DNA of 64,000 bases, taken from Deltaproteobacteria bacterium. GTDB taxonomy: Bacteria; Bdellovibrionota_B; Oligoflexia; Oligoflexales; Bog-1112. Position 1 is the stretch's first letter, and each line of letters starts with the position of its first letter. Both the position numbers and the translations under genes were made by a program. Of this stretch, positions 53,058 to 61,868 are shown piece after piece. The notes under the pieces were generated by a model, which saw only the letters and a list, made by a program, of their open reading frames with translations, ran no database searches and was not told where the DNA came from. The stretch is from assembly GCA_016186945.1 (NCBI GenBank), contig JACPKR010000004.1, positions 5,055-69,054 on the forward strand, given 5' to 3'.

Positions 53058-54067
53058 GATTGAAATGTAACATTTTTAGCGCCGTCATTACTTTCGTAGT
53101 TGCCCATACTTTATTTGCACAAACAAAACTAAAAGACCTAGTCAACGTCAAGGGCGTGCGGTCTAACCAGCTCATCGGTTACGGACTCGTCATGGGACTT
53201 ACTGCAACGGGAGATTCAAACTCTGCGACGACTCGACGAAGTGCCGCATCCATGTTGCGAAAAATGGGGCTGAAGGCCAGTGAGAACGAAATTGCACTGG
53301 GAAACGTGGCTTCTATCATCGCCACTGCGGAACTTCCCCCTTTCGCACGCATCGGTGACAAAATCGATGTCAGGATCTCCGCAAATAGCGATGCAAAAAG
53401 CCTGGCAGGAGGCACCTTGCTTCAAACCCACATGCGGGCAGGGGACGGTAAAACTTATGTCATTGCTCAGGGAGCGGTTGTCATCGGGCAAGCAGACGGG
53501 CAGGGTGCGAGAGTCCTAACCGTTGCGAGAGTCCCCCAAGGAGGGGTTGTGGAAAACGAATTTTCCCCCGATTTTGCACATAAGGATGTTGTGCGGTTAA
53601 GTCTGAAACATCCCGATTTTACGACCAACTATCGAATTGTTAAAGCCATCAACGCACACTTCAAGGGATTCTATGCAGACTCCCAGGACCCCACTACCGT
53701 CAATATACAGGTTCCTTTTCACTTCCGGGACCGCATTATTCCGTTTGTTTCCGAGGTCGAACAACTTAGCGTCAACATCGACCGGCGAGCAGTCGTTGTC
53801 CTCAATGAAAGGACAGGCACCGTCGTATTGGGCAGTCAGGTGACGATCAACCCCGTTACAATCTCTCACGGTGACCTCTCCATCAAAGTCACCCAAAAAG
53901 ATCAGAAAGAGGAAGCCGATCAGTCCATGCTTACCGTAAAAGGCGCTACCGTAGGTGAGTTGGTCGAGGCGCTCAACCTCTTCGGTGTTAAACCCGTCGA
54001 TCTTGTTGGAATCATTCAGGCTATGCACACAGCGGGGGCCTTAAACGGAGATCTGGAGTTCATGTAA
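53054..54067 (+). CDS. flgI: Flagellar P-ring protein FlgI
   Basis: Periplasmic ring around the rod, 337 residues. Signal peptide about 1-22 (VVAHTLFA), then 'KDLVNVKGVRSNQLIGYGLV' and 'LTATGDSNSATTRRS', diagnostic of FlgI. The C-terminus 'LFGVKPVDLVGIIQAMHTAG' is conserved. The ATG overlaps the flgH stop (ATGA). Confidence 0.96.
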   Translation: MRLKCNIFSAVITFVVAHTLFAQTKLKDLVNVKGVRSNQLIGYGLVMGLTATGDSNSATTRRSAASMLRKMGLKASENEIALGNVASIIATAELPPFARIGDKIDVRISANSDAKSLAGGTLLQTHMRAGDGKTYVIAQGAVVIGQADGQGARVLTVARVPQGGVVENEFSPDFAHKDVVRLSLKHPDFTTNYRIVKAINAHFKGFYADSQDPTTVNIQVPFHFRDRIIPFVSEVEQLSVNIDRRAVVVLNERTGTVVLGSQVTINPVTISHGDLSIKVTQKDQKEEADQSMLTVKGATVGELVEALNLFGVKPVDLVGIIQAMHTAGALNGDLEFM

Positions 54068-54076
54068 GGGGTGCCC

Positions 54077-54382
54077 GTGGACATTAAACCTGTGGGAGTG
54101 GATACCGGACCGATCGCCAATCCACAGCTTCACGAAGTTGCTGAGGAGTTCGAAGCCCTCTTCCTTGACATCGTCATGAGAGCTATGCGTAAAAGCGTGA
54201 CCAAATCGGGGTTTATCGACGGAGGAAACGCTGAGGAAATCTACGCGAGTATGTTGGATTCGGAATACGCCAAGCTTATGTCAAAACAGGGCGTTTCCGG
54301 CCTTGCCGATAATATCGAACGCCAGCTCAACCAGATGCAGGGACGGCATGCCTATAAACCCCCTCGCCTTGCCCCGCCCTAA
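54077..54382 (+). CDS. flgJ: Rod-binding protein FlgJ (short, no muramidase domain)
   Basis: About 101 residues. The rod-binding domain 'EEFEALFLDIVMRAMRKSV' and 'AEEIYASMLDSEYAKLMSKQ' is that of the FlgJ N-terminus; the peptidoglycan-hydrolase domain of enteric FlgJ is absent, as is common outside gammaproteobacteria. Start GTG 54077 (AAGGGG 5 bp upstream) or GTG 54071. The gene follows flgI after a few bases. Confidence 0.85.
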   Translation: MDIKPVGVDTGPIANPQLHEVAEEFEALFLDIVMRAMRKSVTKSGFIDGGNAEEIYASMLDSEYAKLMSKQGVSGLADNIERQLNQMQGRHAYKPPRLAPP

Positions 54383-54460
54383 GGAGGTAAAAAGTTTCCA
54401 CCTGGAGTCATTGCCTGGTCGGACAAAAAAATGGAAAATAATGTCAGGGTTAATAAATTC

Positions 54461-54552
54461 CTTTTGGGAAAAAGAATTTGTGGAGAGGACCTTTTTTGAA
54501 AAAAAGTTCCCCTCCACGCCTCCCCCCAAAAAACTTTAATTGATTATCCTGG
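54461..54552 (+). repeat. Family B element, truncated copy (B4)
   Basis: About 92 bp matching the left two-thirds of B1 (GGGAAAAAGAATTTGTGGAG then CCTTTTTTGAAAAAAAGTTC and CCTCCCCCCAAAAAACTTTA) joined to the right end TTGATTATCCTGG. Terminal inverted repeats are degraded. It sits between flgJ and flgM inside the flagellar operon and ends 15 bp before the flgM start. Confidence 0.78.
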
Positions 54553-54567
54553 GAAAAGGATGGAATT

Positions 54568-54915
54568 ATGAAAGTAAGCAACGAGGCAGCGACTCCCTCC
54601 GTAAACCGTGAACAGAGTACCCAGGCAAGCGAAAAGACTAAGAAAACCAGCGCAACAAAAAGCCTGCAAAAAACCACCGGAGCGGACACAACGGCAACGG
54701 ATTACGATGTGAACCTATCCCAAGGGTCGAAGGAACTTACACAAGCCTATGAGAAAGCTTTTGCCATTGCCAAAAACACACCCGACGTTCGTGAAGACAA
54801 GGTAAAGGAACTCAAAGAGAAAATCAGTAAAGGACTTTATCGCATCGACTCCGGTGCGGTAGCTGACGGCATTTTGAAAGAAGCAGTAAGGGATCGTCTA
54901 GCAACACGAGAATAG
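54568..54915 (+). CDS. flgM: Anti-sigma-28 factor FlgM
   Basis: 115 residues. The disordered Thr/Lys/Ser-rich N-terminus is followed by the FlgM C-terminal sigma-28-binding helices ('RVREDKVKELKEKISKGLYR'-like, at about 75-100, with 'AVADGILKEAV'). It holds FliA inactive until hook completion. GGATGGAATT precedes the ATG, close to the B4 repeat. flgN follows after 4 bp. Confidence 0.85.
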   Translation: MKVSNEAATPSVNREQSTQASEKTKKTSATKSLQKTTGADTTATDYDVNLSQGSKELTQAYEKAFAIAKNTPDVREDKVKELKEKISKGLYRIDSGAVADGILKEAVRDRLATRE

Positions 54916-54919
54916 ACTT

Positions 54920-55486
54920 ATGAGCCAATCGCAAAGCAAAACTTGGGAGTCATGGTCGGCGATAGTGCTGACTTTAATCGCTGATGTCGAGCAACTGATG
55001 GCAGCATTCAAAGTGCTTCCTGACAACATTCAAAAGGAGCATGCCGCTGCACTGTCACGAGATATTGAGGCTCTGGAACATGTGGGACAGGAGAAGCAAA
55101 AGATCGCCTCTCAAATTAAGCAGGCTTATGCGAAGTTGGGAGATAGCATCCGTGCCTCGTTTGGAGGCGAGCTTAGGAACCTGTCAGACTGTTTGAAAGC
55201 CGTCGCTAAGGAAGCGTCCGTTCTGAACACACTTCAGCCGAAAAATGACAACTATCAGAAGCTTCTCCAAAGGTTTGAAACAAAAGTTCACAGGATGGTG
55301 GCCCTATCCCAAGAAGTCCGTCCGCACATGGAACGCAACAAGCTTGTCCTCGACAGACTTCTCAGCTTCCAGAGGCAGAGCCTGCAATTCTGGACTGATC
55401 TTGTGCGTGAACGCTCTTCCTTCTATGGGGCGAAGGGCAAAAAAGTCTCCGTCGACACGGCGATCCAACTTAACGTTGAGGTCTAA
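54920..55486 (+). CDS. flgN: FlgN-like flagellar export chaperone
   Basis: 188 residues, all helical, with coiled-coil spacing; weak family resemblance, but position between flgM and flgK, size and composition fit FlgN, the chaperone for hook-associated proteins FlgK and FlgL. Its stop overlaps the flgK ATG (TAATG). Confidence 0.72.
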   Translation: MSQSQSKTWESWSAIVLTLIADVEQLMAAFKVLPDNIQKEHAAALSRDIEALEHVGQEKQKIASQIKQAYAKLGDSIRASFGGELRNLSDCLKAVAKEASVLNTLQPKNDNYQKLLQRFETKVHRMVALSQEVRPHMERNKLVLDRLLSFQRQSLQFWTDLVRERSSFYGAKGKKVSVDTAIQLNVEV

Positions 55487-56901
55487 TGAGCGGGCTTAAC
55501 CAAACTCTAAACATCAGCGATCAGTCCCTCTTTGCATCACGTCAGGGAATTGACACAACCGCTCACAATATTGCAAACGCACAGACAGAAGGATATTCCC
55601 GCCAGGCTGTGAAAATTAACGCGCGCGACCCTATTCTGAAACAGGGCCTGCTTGTGGGAAGTGGAGCCTATGTTGCCTCCATAGGCAGAGCGCATGATCG
55701 CTTTATCGAAAGGCAGGTAAATGGGGCTGGCTCTGCCCATGGCGAGAGCGAGGGAAAATACAATGCCTATGTAGAACTTGAGGGTCTTTTTAGTCCGGAG
55801 CTTGCCACGAATCTGTCGCAGCAGCTTGATCACTTTTTCGATGCCCTACAAAGCCTTTCTGGTCAGCCTGAAGAGATGACCGTGAGGACTGCCGTGAAGG
55901 AACGAGGTGAAAGCCTGGCTCAGTCATTCAATGAAATGGACCGCAGTTTGAAAACCTTTCGGGACAATTCCAATGAAAAATTGCGAGCCTCGGTCGACAG
56001 ACTCAACGAGCTTCTGGAGAATATAGCTGGGTTGAACCTCAAAATTCAAGAAACGGAATATGGCGAGCAACGTATATCAAACGATTTGAGAGATCAGCGC
56101 GACAGGCTCGTCCGGGACCTCAGTCAGTATATGGACGTCAATTACTATCATGATCAGTTCGGAATGCTCACACTTCGTGGGGCAGGGAGCACGCTTCTGG
56201 TAGAAAGGGGGTACGCTTCGCAATTCCGAACACGGCGCAATGACCAAGGCATGTATGACCTTGTCGTCACGGACGCCGACGGGAACATGGCTCAGGACGT
56301 CAGCCGCAAAATCGCAAGTGGTTCACTGAAAGCGATCATCGACACCCGGGATCATACGATCGGGAAACTTTTGGCACAGAACAACGACCTTGCCTTTAAT
56401 TTTGCCAAGGAAGTGAACCGAGTCCATAAGGAAGGTTTTGGAATTGGCGAGTTCAGCGCGGCAAATAGTAGGAATTTTTTTGAAGAACTGAAGGATGTTC
56501 ATAACGCTGCGCAAAATATCAAAATAGAGTCGACTATCCAGAATTCTGTCAACGCAATTGCTGCTGCGAGTACGCCGGAAGCAGTCGGTGACAACGTGAA
56601 TATAAACAAGCTGCTGGATTTGCGTAACCATCGTTTCCTCGCCAACGGAACAGCAACATTTCACGAATATTTTGCGAATAATGTCGGGGATCTGGGGACG
56701 GAGGCGAAGCGAGCGATGCATAGTATGGAAGCCGACCGGATTCTATTCGACGATGTTACGGGGCGCAGGGAAAGTGTAGCAGGGGTGTCCATGGATGAGG
56801 AAGCCAGCAATATGATTCGATGGCAGGCAGCTTTCACAGCATCGTCCAAGCTGATTACAACCATAGATGAGATGTTCCAAACAGTTCTTTCCTTAAAATA
56901 G
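55486..56901 (+). CDS. flgK: Hook-associated protein FlgK (HAP1)
   Basis: Hook-filament junction protein of 471 residues. The N-terminus 'DTTAHNIANAQTEGYSRQAV' and C-terminus 'DEEASNMIRWQAAFTASSKL' are the conserved D0 helices. It is shorter than the E. coli protein (547). Translation is coupled to flgN. Confidence 0.94.
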   Translation: MSGLNQTLNISDQSLFASRQGIDTTAHNIANAQTEGYSRQAVKINARDPILKQGLLVGSGAYVASIGRAHDRFIERQVNGAGSAHGESEGKYNAYVELEGLFSPELATNLSQQLDHFFDALQSLSGQPEEMTVRTAVKERGESLAQSFNEMDRSLKTFRDNSNEKLRASVDRLNELLENIAGLNLKIQETEYGEQRISNDLRDQRDRLVRDLSQYMDVNYYHDQFGMLTLRGAGSTLLVERGYASQFRTRRNDQGMYDLVVTDADGNMAQDVSRKIASGSLKAIIDTRDHTIGKLLAQNNDLAFNFAKEVNRVHKEGFGIGEFSAANSRNFFEELKDVHNAAQNIKIESTIQNSVNAIAAASTPEAVGDNVNINKLLDLRNHRFLANGTATFHEYFANNVGDLGTEAKRAMHSMEADRILFDDVTGRRESVAGVSMDEEASNMIRWQAAFTASSKLITTIDEMFQTVLSLK

Positions 56902-56915
56902 CATAGGAACATTTA

Positions 56916-57815
56916 GTGAGAGTTTCCGACAGACATCGTTTCCTTATCTCCACGAATCGGATTGAAGATGCCAAGGAGCAGAACGCCAAGGTGTTGAAGC
57001 AGTTCTCGTCACAGCGGCGTATCAACTTACCCCACGATGACCCGGTAGGAGCCTCTCAGGCTCTCAAACACACGAATCGCCTTGCAGACTTGCAGAGTCT
57101 TCATAATAACCTGCAATTTAGCAAAGGCTTTCTCTCAGTAACGGAGAGCGCTCTGTCGACGATCCAGGAAAATTTGAATCGAGCGAAAGAACTTTCAATT
57201 GGTATGGCCAGCGATACTTTCGGGCCGGATGCGCGTGCATCCACTGCCAAAGAGATAGGGGAAATTGTTAACAGTATCATTCAGATGGGCAACTCGCGTT
57301 TCGGAGCGAAATATGTTTTCTCCGGCTTTCGCACGAGTGCGCCGGCGTTTGATCGTGACGGAGTTTTTTTAGGCGATGACGGGGAGATTTTTCTCCAAAC
57401 AGGAGAGGGAAAATCTCAGCGGATAAACTTTTCGGGACGGGAACTTTTCGAAGCTTCCGCGGGCGGACGGTCGGAAGATACTACGCAGATGATTGACAGC
57501 CTCTTGATTCTTAAGCGAGGGATGGAGGAGAATAACAAAGAAACCATCCAGCAGAGCTTGGAGAGGATAGACCGGTTCATAGATAAGGCAGCTAGCATGC
57601 AAGCTAGTGTCGGGGCCATTACCAACACTTTGAGTGAAGCGGAAAAGCAGCTCGGTCTGAAGGAAGACCTTGAAAAAGAACAGCTTGCCGTCATCGAGGA
57701 TGTGGACATGTTCTCAGCTTCCTCCGATTTCAAGCGCAGTGAACAGGTTCTGCAAAGCGTGTTATTGACATCGAGTAAAATGCTGCAGCCGTCGCTTTTT
57801 AACTTTCTGCAGTGA
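56916..57815 (+). CDS. flgL: Hook-associated protein FlgL (HAP3)
   Basis: 299 residues from a GTG 14 bp past flgK. The N-terminus 'RRINLPHDDPVGASQALKHT' and 'TVQENLNRAKELSI'-like helix, plus the C-terminal 'SEQVLQSVLLTSSKMLQPSL', mark a flagellin-like HAP3. It forms the second junction zone above FlgK. csrA follows 36 bp later. Confidence 0.92.
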   Translation: MRVSDRHRFLISTNRIEDAKEQNAKVLKQFSSQRRINLPHDDPVGASQALKHTNRLADLQSLHNNLQFSKGFLSVTESALSTIQENLNRAKELSIGMASDTFGPDARASTAKEIGEIVNSIIQMGNSRFGAKYVFSGFRTSAPAFDRDGVFLGDDGEIFLQTGEGKSQRINFSGRELFEASAGGRSEDTTQMIDSLLILKRGMEENNKETIQQSLERIDRFIDKAASMQASVGAITNTLSEAEKQLGLKEDLEKEQLAVIEDVDMFSASSDFKRSEQVLQSVLLTSSKMLQPSLFNFLQ

Positions 57816-57851
57816 ATTTCACTGAGACCACTTTTACCCAGGGAGGGGTAG

Positions 57852-58136
57852 GTGCTTGTTCTAACACGGAAACTAGGTGAAGGAATCGCGATTGGTGACG
57901 ACATCAAAATCATCGTCATGCAGATCAAGGGAAAACAGGTCAGACTCGGGATTAAAGCTAACCCGAACACGATCGTTCATAGAGAAGAAGTTTACCGTAG
58001 GATTCAAGATGAGAACCGAGTTGCGTCGCAAATGAGTCGAGAAGCGATAGGAGAAGCGGCTGCGTTGATGGGAATCAGACGGACGGAAAAGAGCAATCTG
58101 CGGCTAAAGAAACGATTTCATGGAAAAAAAGACTGA
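57852..58136 (+). CDS. csrA: Carbon storage regulator CsrA
   Basis: RNA-binding post-transcriptional regulator, 94 residues. The CsrA core (1-60: MLVLTRKLGEGIAIGDDIKI, then 'VRLGIKANPNTIVHREEVYRRI') is followed by a basic C-terminal tail (GIRRTEKSNLRLKKRFHGKK), longer than in E. coli (61 residues). GTG start behind GGAGGGG. It precedes fliW, its usual antagonist. Confidence 0.94.
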   Translation: MLVLTRKLGEGIAIGDDIKIIVMQIKGKQVRLGIKANPNTIVHREEVYRRIQDENRVASQMSREAIGEAAALMGIRRTEKSNLRLKKRFHGKKD

Positions 58137-58265
58137 TTTTTGGTTATACGTTCAATACACGGGAAATTTGCGGAACCCCTAAGTCTTGCGATAGAATAGA
58201 AAATGTAGACCAATCGTCATGAATCAAGTTTCGAGCTCCCACGCAACAAAAAGGGAGGAGTCGCT

Positions 58266-58802
58266 TTGATAAAGGTTAGCACAGTAAGGTTTGGAGCCAT
58301 CGAGGTAAACGAGGAAGATGTAATAGAACTTCCTCATGGGTTGATTGGATTTCCGGAGCTGAAAAAATTTATCTTGCTGGATCATGACAAAGAATCCCCT
58401 TTCAAATGGTTTCAATCACTTGACGACGGGGCGATCGCTTTTGTCATCATCAACCCACTGCTCTTCAAACCCGACTACTTCGTCGAAGTTACAGAAGCAG
58501 AAGTCAGCGACCTCGAGTTGAAGGATGAAAAAGACGCCGTCGTGTCGGTCATCATCACCATTCCGTCTGATCCCAACAACATGACCGCAAATCTGAAAGC
58601 ACCTTTGATCTTCAACCTCAACAATCGCCTTGGTAAGCAAATTATCCTCAATAACGGAGAATTCACAACGCGACACAACGTTATGGAAGAGATGAAGAAA
58701 CATAGCTCCGTAAGCGAAGCACAAAAAGTGCAAGAGGTGGTTGAAACAGCAAAGAATGTGAATCGCAAGCAAGCAAAAGGAAAACCTGCTACATCTATTT
58801 AA
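58266..58802 (+). CDS. fliW: Flagellar assembly factor FliW
   Basis: Binds CsrA and flagellin in the FliW-CsrA-flagellin switch that ties hag translation to secretion. 178 residues from a TTG with GGGAGGAG upstream. Core 'LPHGLIGFPELKKFILLDHD' and 'NNMTANLKAPLIFNLNNRLG'; the last ~30 residues are a basic extension beyond the usual ~150. The AAGGGAGGAG ahead of it contains GGA triplets, possible CsrA sites. Confidence 0.9.
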   Translation: MIKVSTVRFGAIEVNEEDVIELPHGLIGFPELKKFILLDHDKESPFKWFQSLDDGAIAFVIINPLLFKPDYFVEVTEAEVSDLELKDEKDAVVSVIITIPSDPNNMTANLKAPLIFNLNNRLGKQIILNNGEFTTRHNVMEEMKKHSSVSEAQKVQEVVETAKNVNRKQAKGKPATSI

Positions 58803-59694
58803 GCGCTTTCCCTGTACTCCAGTCGACTGGGAATCCTACTTCCTCTGCTACCCAATCGTAATACAAATTCATAACGGCGCGACAGACACTTCCTTCCTCT
58901 GCGGATTTGAAGGAAAGATCGTCGATTTGTCGTACAGGGTAGATTCCTCGAACAGTCGAACTTATGAAGGCCTCCTCATAAGCTTTCAGTTGGTCTTTCA
59001 TGATGACTGACTTGTGGGGATGAAAACCACCCTTGTTTAAAAGACCTATGATAAGATCCCTAGTCGTCCCTCGCAAAAGCCCGGAGTGCAATTTAGGAGT
59101 ATCGACGAAAACCTTATCACCTTCCCTGCGGACGAAGAAAATATTGGCTGTCGAAACTTCCGTCACTTCACCAGACGGATTGACCCACAAAATGTCGCTG
59201 AACCCCTTCTTAGCAGCCTCCTTCATGGCGACTATAGCAGGAAGGTAAAAACTTGCTTTGACCCTTGGGCCTCTTGCCGAGTGGGAAGACGACACGGTTT
59301 GTAGGCTCACCCCTTCTCGTAGATGCGAAGCAGGGATACGTCGGGCCGGGAGAGCAAAAATGACCTTATTGCAAGGCACGTCAGCTGGTAAAAGCGGGAG
59401 ACCCTCTCCTCGCGTGACAATGAGGCGAAGGTAGAGCTTCGGCGCATCGACCTCGTTCGCTAGAGATTGAAGTTCATCCAGCAAGTCCTCCTCAGTCCAT
59501 GGGAGACTTAGACCAATTTGCTCTGCGGAATATGCGAGTCGCTTCATGTGTCGGGAAGCCTTGATAATTTTCCCATGGAAGCACGTCAGAACCTCAAACA
59601 CTGAGTCTCCGAATAGAAACCCTCTGTCGAATACGGAAATCTTTGCGTCCTCAAGCTTGCAAACATTCCCATTGATCGAAACCAGGCCTTTCAT
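58795..59694 (-). CDS. Class IV PLP aminotransferase (BCAT/ADC-lyase family)
   Basis: 299 residues from ATG 59694 (GGAGG 6 nt upstream); a longer frame to 59910 would run into rimO. Fold-type IV motifs: 'SVFDRGFLFGDSVFEVL', PLP-Lys in 'RVKASFYLPAI', and 'VNPSGEVTEVSTANIFF'. Could be branched-chain aminotransferase, D-amino-acid aminotransferase or aminodeoxychorismate lyase; sequence alone does not decide. Last 8 bp overlap fliW. Confidence 0.87.
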   Translation of the reverse strand: MKGLVSINGNVCKLEDAKISVFDRGFLFGDSVFEVLTCFHGKIIKASRHMKRLAYSAEQIGLSLPWTEEDLLDELQSLANEVDAPKLYLRLIVTRGEGLPLLPADVPCNKVIFALPARRIPASHLREGVSLQTVSSSHSARGPRVKASFYLPAIVAMKEAAKKGFSDILWVNPSGEVTEVSTANIFFVRREGDKVFVDTPKLHSGLLRGTTRDLIIGLLNKGGFHPHKSVIMKDQLKAYEEAFISSTVRGIYPVRQIDDLSFKSAEEGSVCRAVMNLYYDWVAEEVGFPVDWSTGKALK

Positions 59695-59740
59695 GTAAGA
59701 CCTCCCTTTCCCTTCAATTCTTTGGACAGGTGCTTTTACT

Positions 59741-61093
59741 ATGAAACCAGCCCGGACACTGCAAAAAAAAGTGCATCTCGTTTCCCTCGGTTGCGCACGT
59801 AATCTCGTCGATTCCGAGGTAATGCTAGGCTCCCTTTTTAAGAATGGCTGGAAACATACGGCAGAACCGGGATCAGCCGATGCTGTGATTATTAACACCT
59901 GCGGCTTCATTCAGTCAGCGAAAGAAGAGAGTATCGACACTATTTTGTCGATGGCAGAACTTAAAAAAACAAAGCCGGACATGAAGCTTGTCGTGACCGG
60001 ATGCCTGTCGCAGCGGTATAAAAAACAACTCGCGACGGGCCTTCCGGAGGTCGATTTCTTCCTCGGCACGGACCAGTTCACAGATATTGACACCTATCTT
60101 TTTTCCCCGCCCGAAAAAGGGACGGTCATCGCGAAACGGACGCACGCTCTCTACAACGAAGAATTAGCGCGCGTGAACACCTTGTCCCCCTTTTCGGCCT
60201 ACGTAAAAGTTGCGGAAGGCTGCCAACACAACTGTTCCTTCTGCATTATCCCCGCCATCCGCGGGCGCCTCCGTTCGCGGACGATTTCCAGCGTTGTGAA
60301 GGAAGTCACCGACCTGGTCAATCAGGGGGTTAAGGAAGTCGTCCTCATTGCCCAAGACTTGGCCGCATTCGGACGCGATCGAGACAAGGATGAACTTGTC
60401 GAGCTTTTGAAGGCTCTCGCAGCAGTCGATGGTCTGCAATGGATTCGCCAGCTTTATATGTACCCGGAAAATATAAGCGATGAGCTTCTCGACCTCATGG
60501 CAGGCGAACAAAAAATCGTCAAATACCTGGATGTCCCTGTTCAACATGCCAGCGATAAGATTCTTAAGAAGATGAACCGGATCTTGTCACGTGAAGAGAT
60601 GACAAACGTTTTCAGAAGGGTTAGGCAAAAAGTGCCAGAGATTGCGATTCGCACAACGATCATGGTCGGCTTCCCGGGTGAAAGTGATGAAGACTTCGCG
60701 CTTTTGCGTGACTTCGTAAAAGAGATGCGTTTTGAGCACCTGGGTTGCTTCTCCTATTCTCAGGAAGAAGGGACCGTGGCGGGACGCATGCAGGAGCAAG
60801 TTCCTGACGAGATCAAGGAAGCCAGACTTGCAGAAATTATGGAAGTTCAGCAAAAAATTTCCAGGGAGAAGCTTCAAACCCACGTAGGAAAAACTTACCC
60901 TGTTCTTATCACGGGAACTGATCCGGAAAACGAAGCTCGCCTGCTTGGTCGCCTGGCGACCCAGGCCCCGGACGTCGACGGACTCGTCTATATTGAGGAT
61001 GGAGACGCGCTTATCTCGGGTGATGTCGTTCCTGTTCGTATTACCGAAGCTTTTGAATATGATCTCAAGGGACAGGCAAGGAAGGGAGTTTGA
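59741..61093 (+). CDS. rimO: Ribosomal protein S12 methylthiotransferase RimO
   Basis: Radical-SAM enzyme adding a methylthio group to Asp of S12. 450 residues: UPF0004 domain with 'VSLGCARNLVDSEVMLG', radical SAM cluster CQHNCSFC (about 158-165, 'VKVAEGCQHNCSFCIIPAIR'), and a C-terminal TRAM domain. Divergent from the aminotransferase. Its stop codon lies in a family A hairpin. Confidence 0.95.
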   Translation: MKPARTLQKKVHLVSLGCARNLVDSEVMLGSLFKNGWKHTAEPGSADAVIINTCGFIQSAKEESIDTILSMAELKKTKPDMKLVVTGCLSQRYKKQLATGLPEVDFFLGTDQFTDIDTYLFSPPEKGTVIAKRTHALYNEELARVNTLSPFSAYVKVAEGCQHNCSFCIIPAIRGRLRSRTISSVVKEVTDLVNQGVKEVVLIAQDLAAFGRDRDKDELVELLKALAAVDGLQWIRQLYMYPENISDELLDLMAGEQKIVKYLDVPVQHASDKILKKMNRILSREEMTNVFRRVRQKVPEIAIRTTIMVGFPGESDEDFALLRDFVKEMRFEHLGCFSYSQEEGTVAGRMQEQVPDEIKEARLAEIMEVQQKISREKLQTHVGKTYPVLITGTDPENEARLLGRLATQAPDVDGLVYIEDGDALISGDVVPVRITEAFEYDLKGQARKGV

Positions 61094-61120
61094 GGGAAAA
61101 CTGCGCAGCTGGTTTCCCTC
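61092..61120 (+). repeat. Family A hairpin core (A8)
   Basis: GAGGGAAA (61092-61099) and TTTCCCTC (61113-61120) with CTGCGCAG in the loop, overlapping the rimO TGA. Could act as a weak terminator; the T-run is short. Confidence 0.6.
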
Positions 61121-61135
61121 AAGAAAGTCTTTAAA

Positions 61136-61550
61136 TTAAAATTTGGCAATCAACCAATTAGCCTGGACGGAGTCCAAGCGGCGGTCGTTGAACACAGGAG
61201 AAATAATAAGAGAGCGATCCTTTGGCGGCCCCTCATAACCCCGTGCTGGGGAGGAGGAACCAATCTGAGTCCTTCCCGTAAACATGGGGAAAAACACAAT
61301 ATAAGTGCCCAGGACGCTTCCTCCAATGAACCCAAGGGAAGCGCCCACAGCGATGTATCGCATCTTCCCTGAGGGGTTACTGGAAAGACCCAGGAAAGCA
61401 GCTCCGAGCGCAGCCCCAAACGCTGTCGAATAACCAGCCGTGATGAATAAGTCCTGGAAGCGCTGCTCGGTCTTGATCTCCTGGGCGGAAGACAGCCTGG
61501 AAGAAATCAAAAAACCAAACAATATTAAGATGTTTAGGATTAACTTCATA
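61136..61550 (-). CDS. Small secreted or membrane protein, glycine-zipper region
   Basis: 137 residues from ATG 61550 (an upstream frame to 61684 lacks sense as a start). Signal peptide about 1-26 (ILNILILFGFLISS, then LSSAQ). The middle (about 35-85) is Gly/Ala-rich and hydrophobic with GxxxG patterns ('FGAALGAAFLGLSS', 'VGASLGFIGGSVLGTYIVFF'). Not recognised. It has its own promoter and is convergent with rimO. Confidence 0.65.
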
Positions 61551-61597
61551 GGCCAACTAATTTTTTCTAGTTTTTTTCTAGTGGGGTACCTAAATTT

Positions 61598-61627
61598 ATT
61601 ATAACGTTGTTTGGCATTCAGGGGCAA
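61598..61627 (-). promoter_or_regulatory. Sigma-70 promoter of the small membrane-protein gene
   Basis: On the minus strand TTGCCC (61627-61622), 18 bp, then perfect TATAAT (61603-61598), about 48 bp from the ATG. The remaining 61628-61868 gap ahead of rho shows no clear features apart from a TTGACA (61673) without a good -10. Confidence 0.55.
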
Positions 61628-61868
61628 ATCGCCGGTGTGCGAACCTGAGCCGTGGCAAAATGTTCTTGATATTTGACAAGACAAGAAGTAATAAACTTAA
61701 CGCCGCGTTGACAGCCCATGATCAAGCAAAGTAGCATGAATGGCAACGCATCAGGAAACTGACCTAAGTTAAATTAATTCAGCAACAACTATAAGTTAAC
61801 AATCTTGGATAATTGGATCCTTCATTGTTTTACCTTTAACAATCAACCTACCAAAGTGAGCAAACCTT

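Noticed and set aside
61673-61700. TTGACA as a rho promoter
   Set aside because: No acceptable -10 at 16-18 bp; kept only as a remark.
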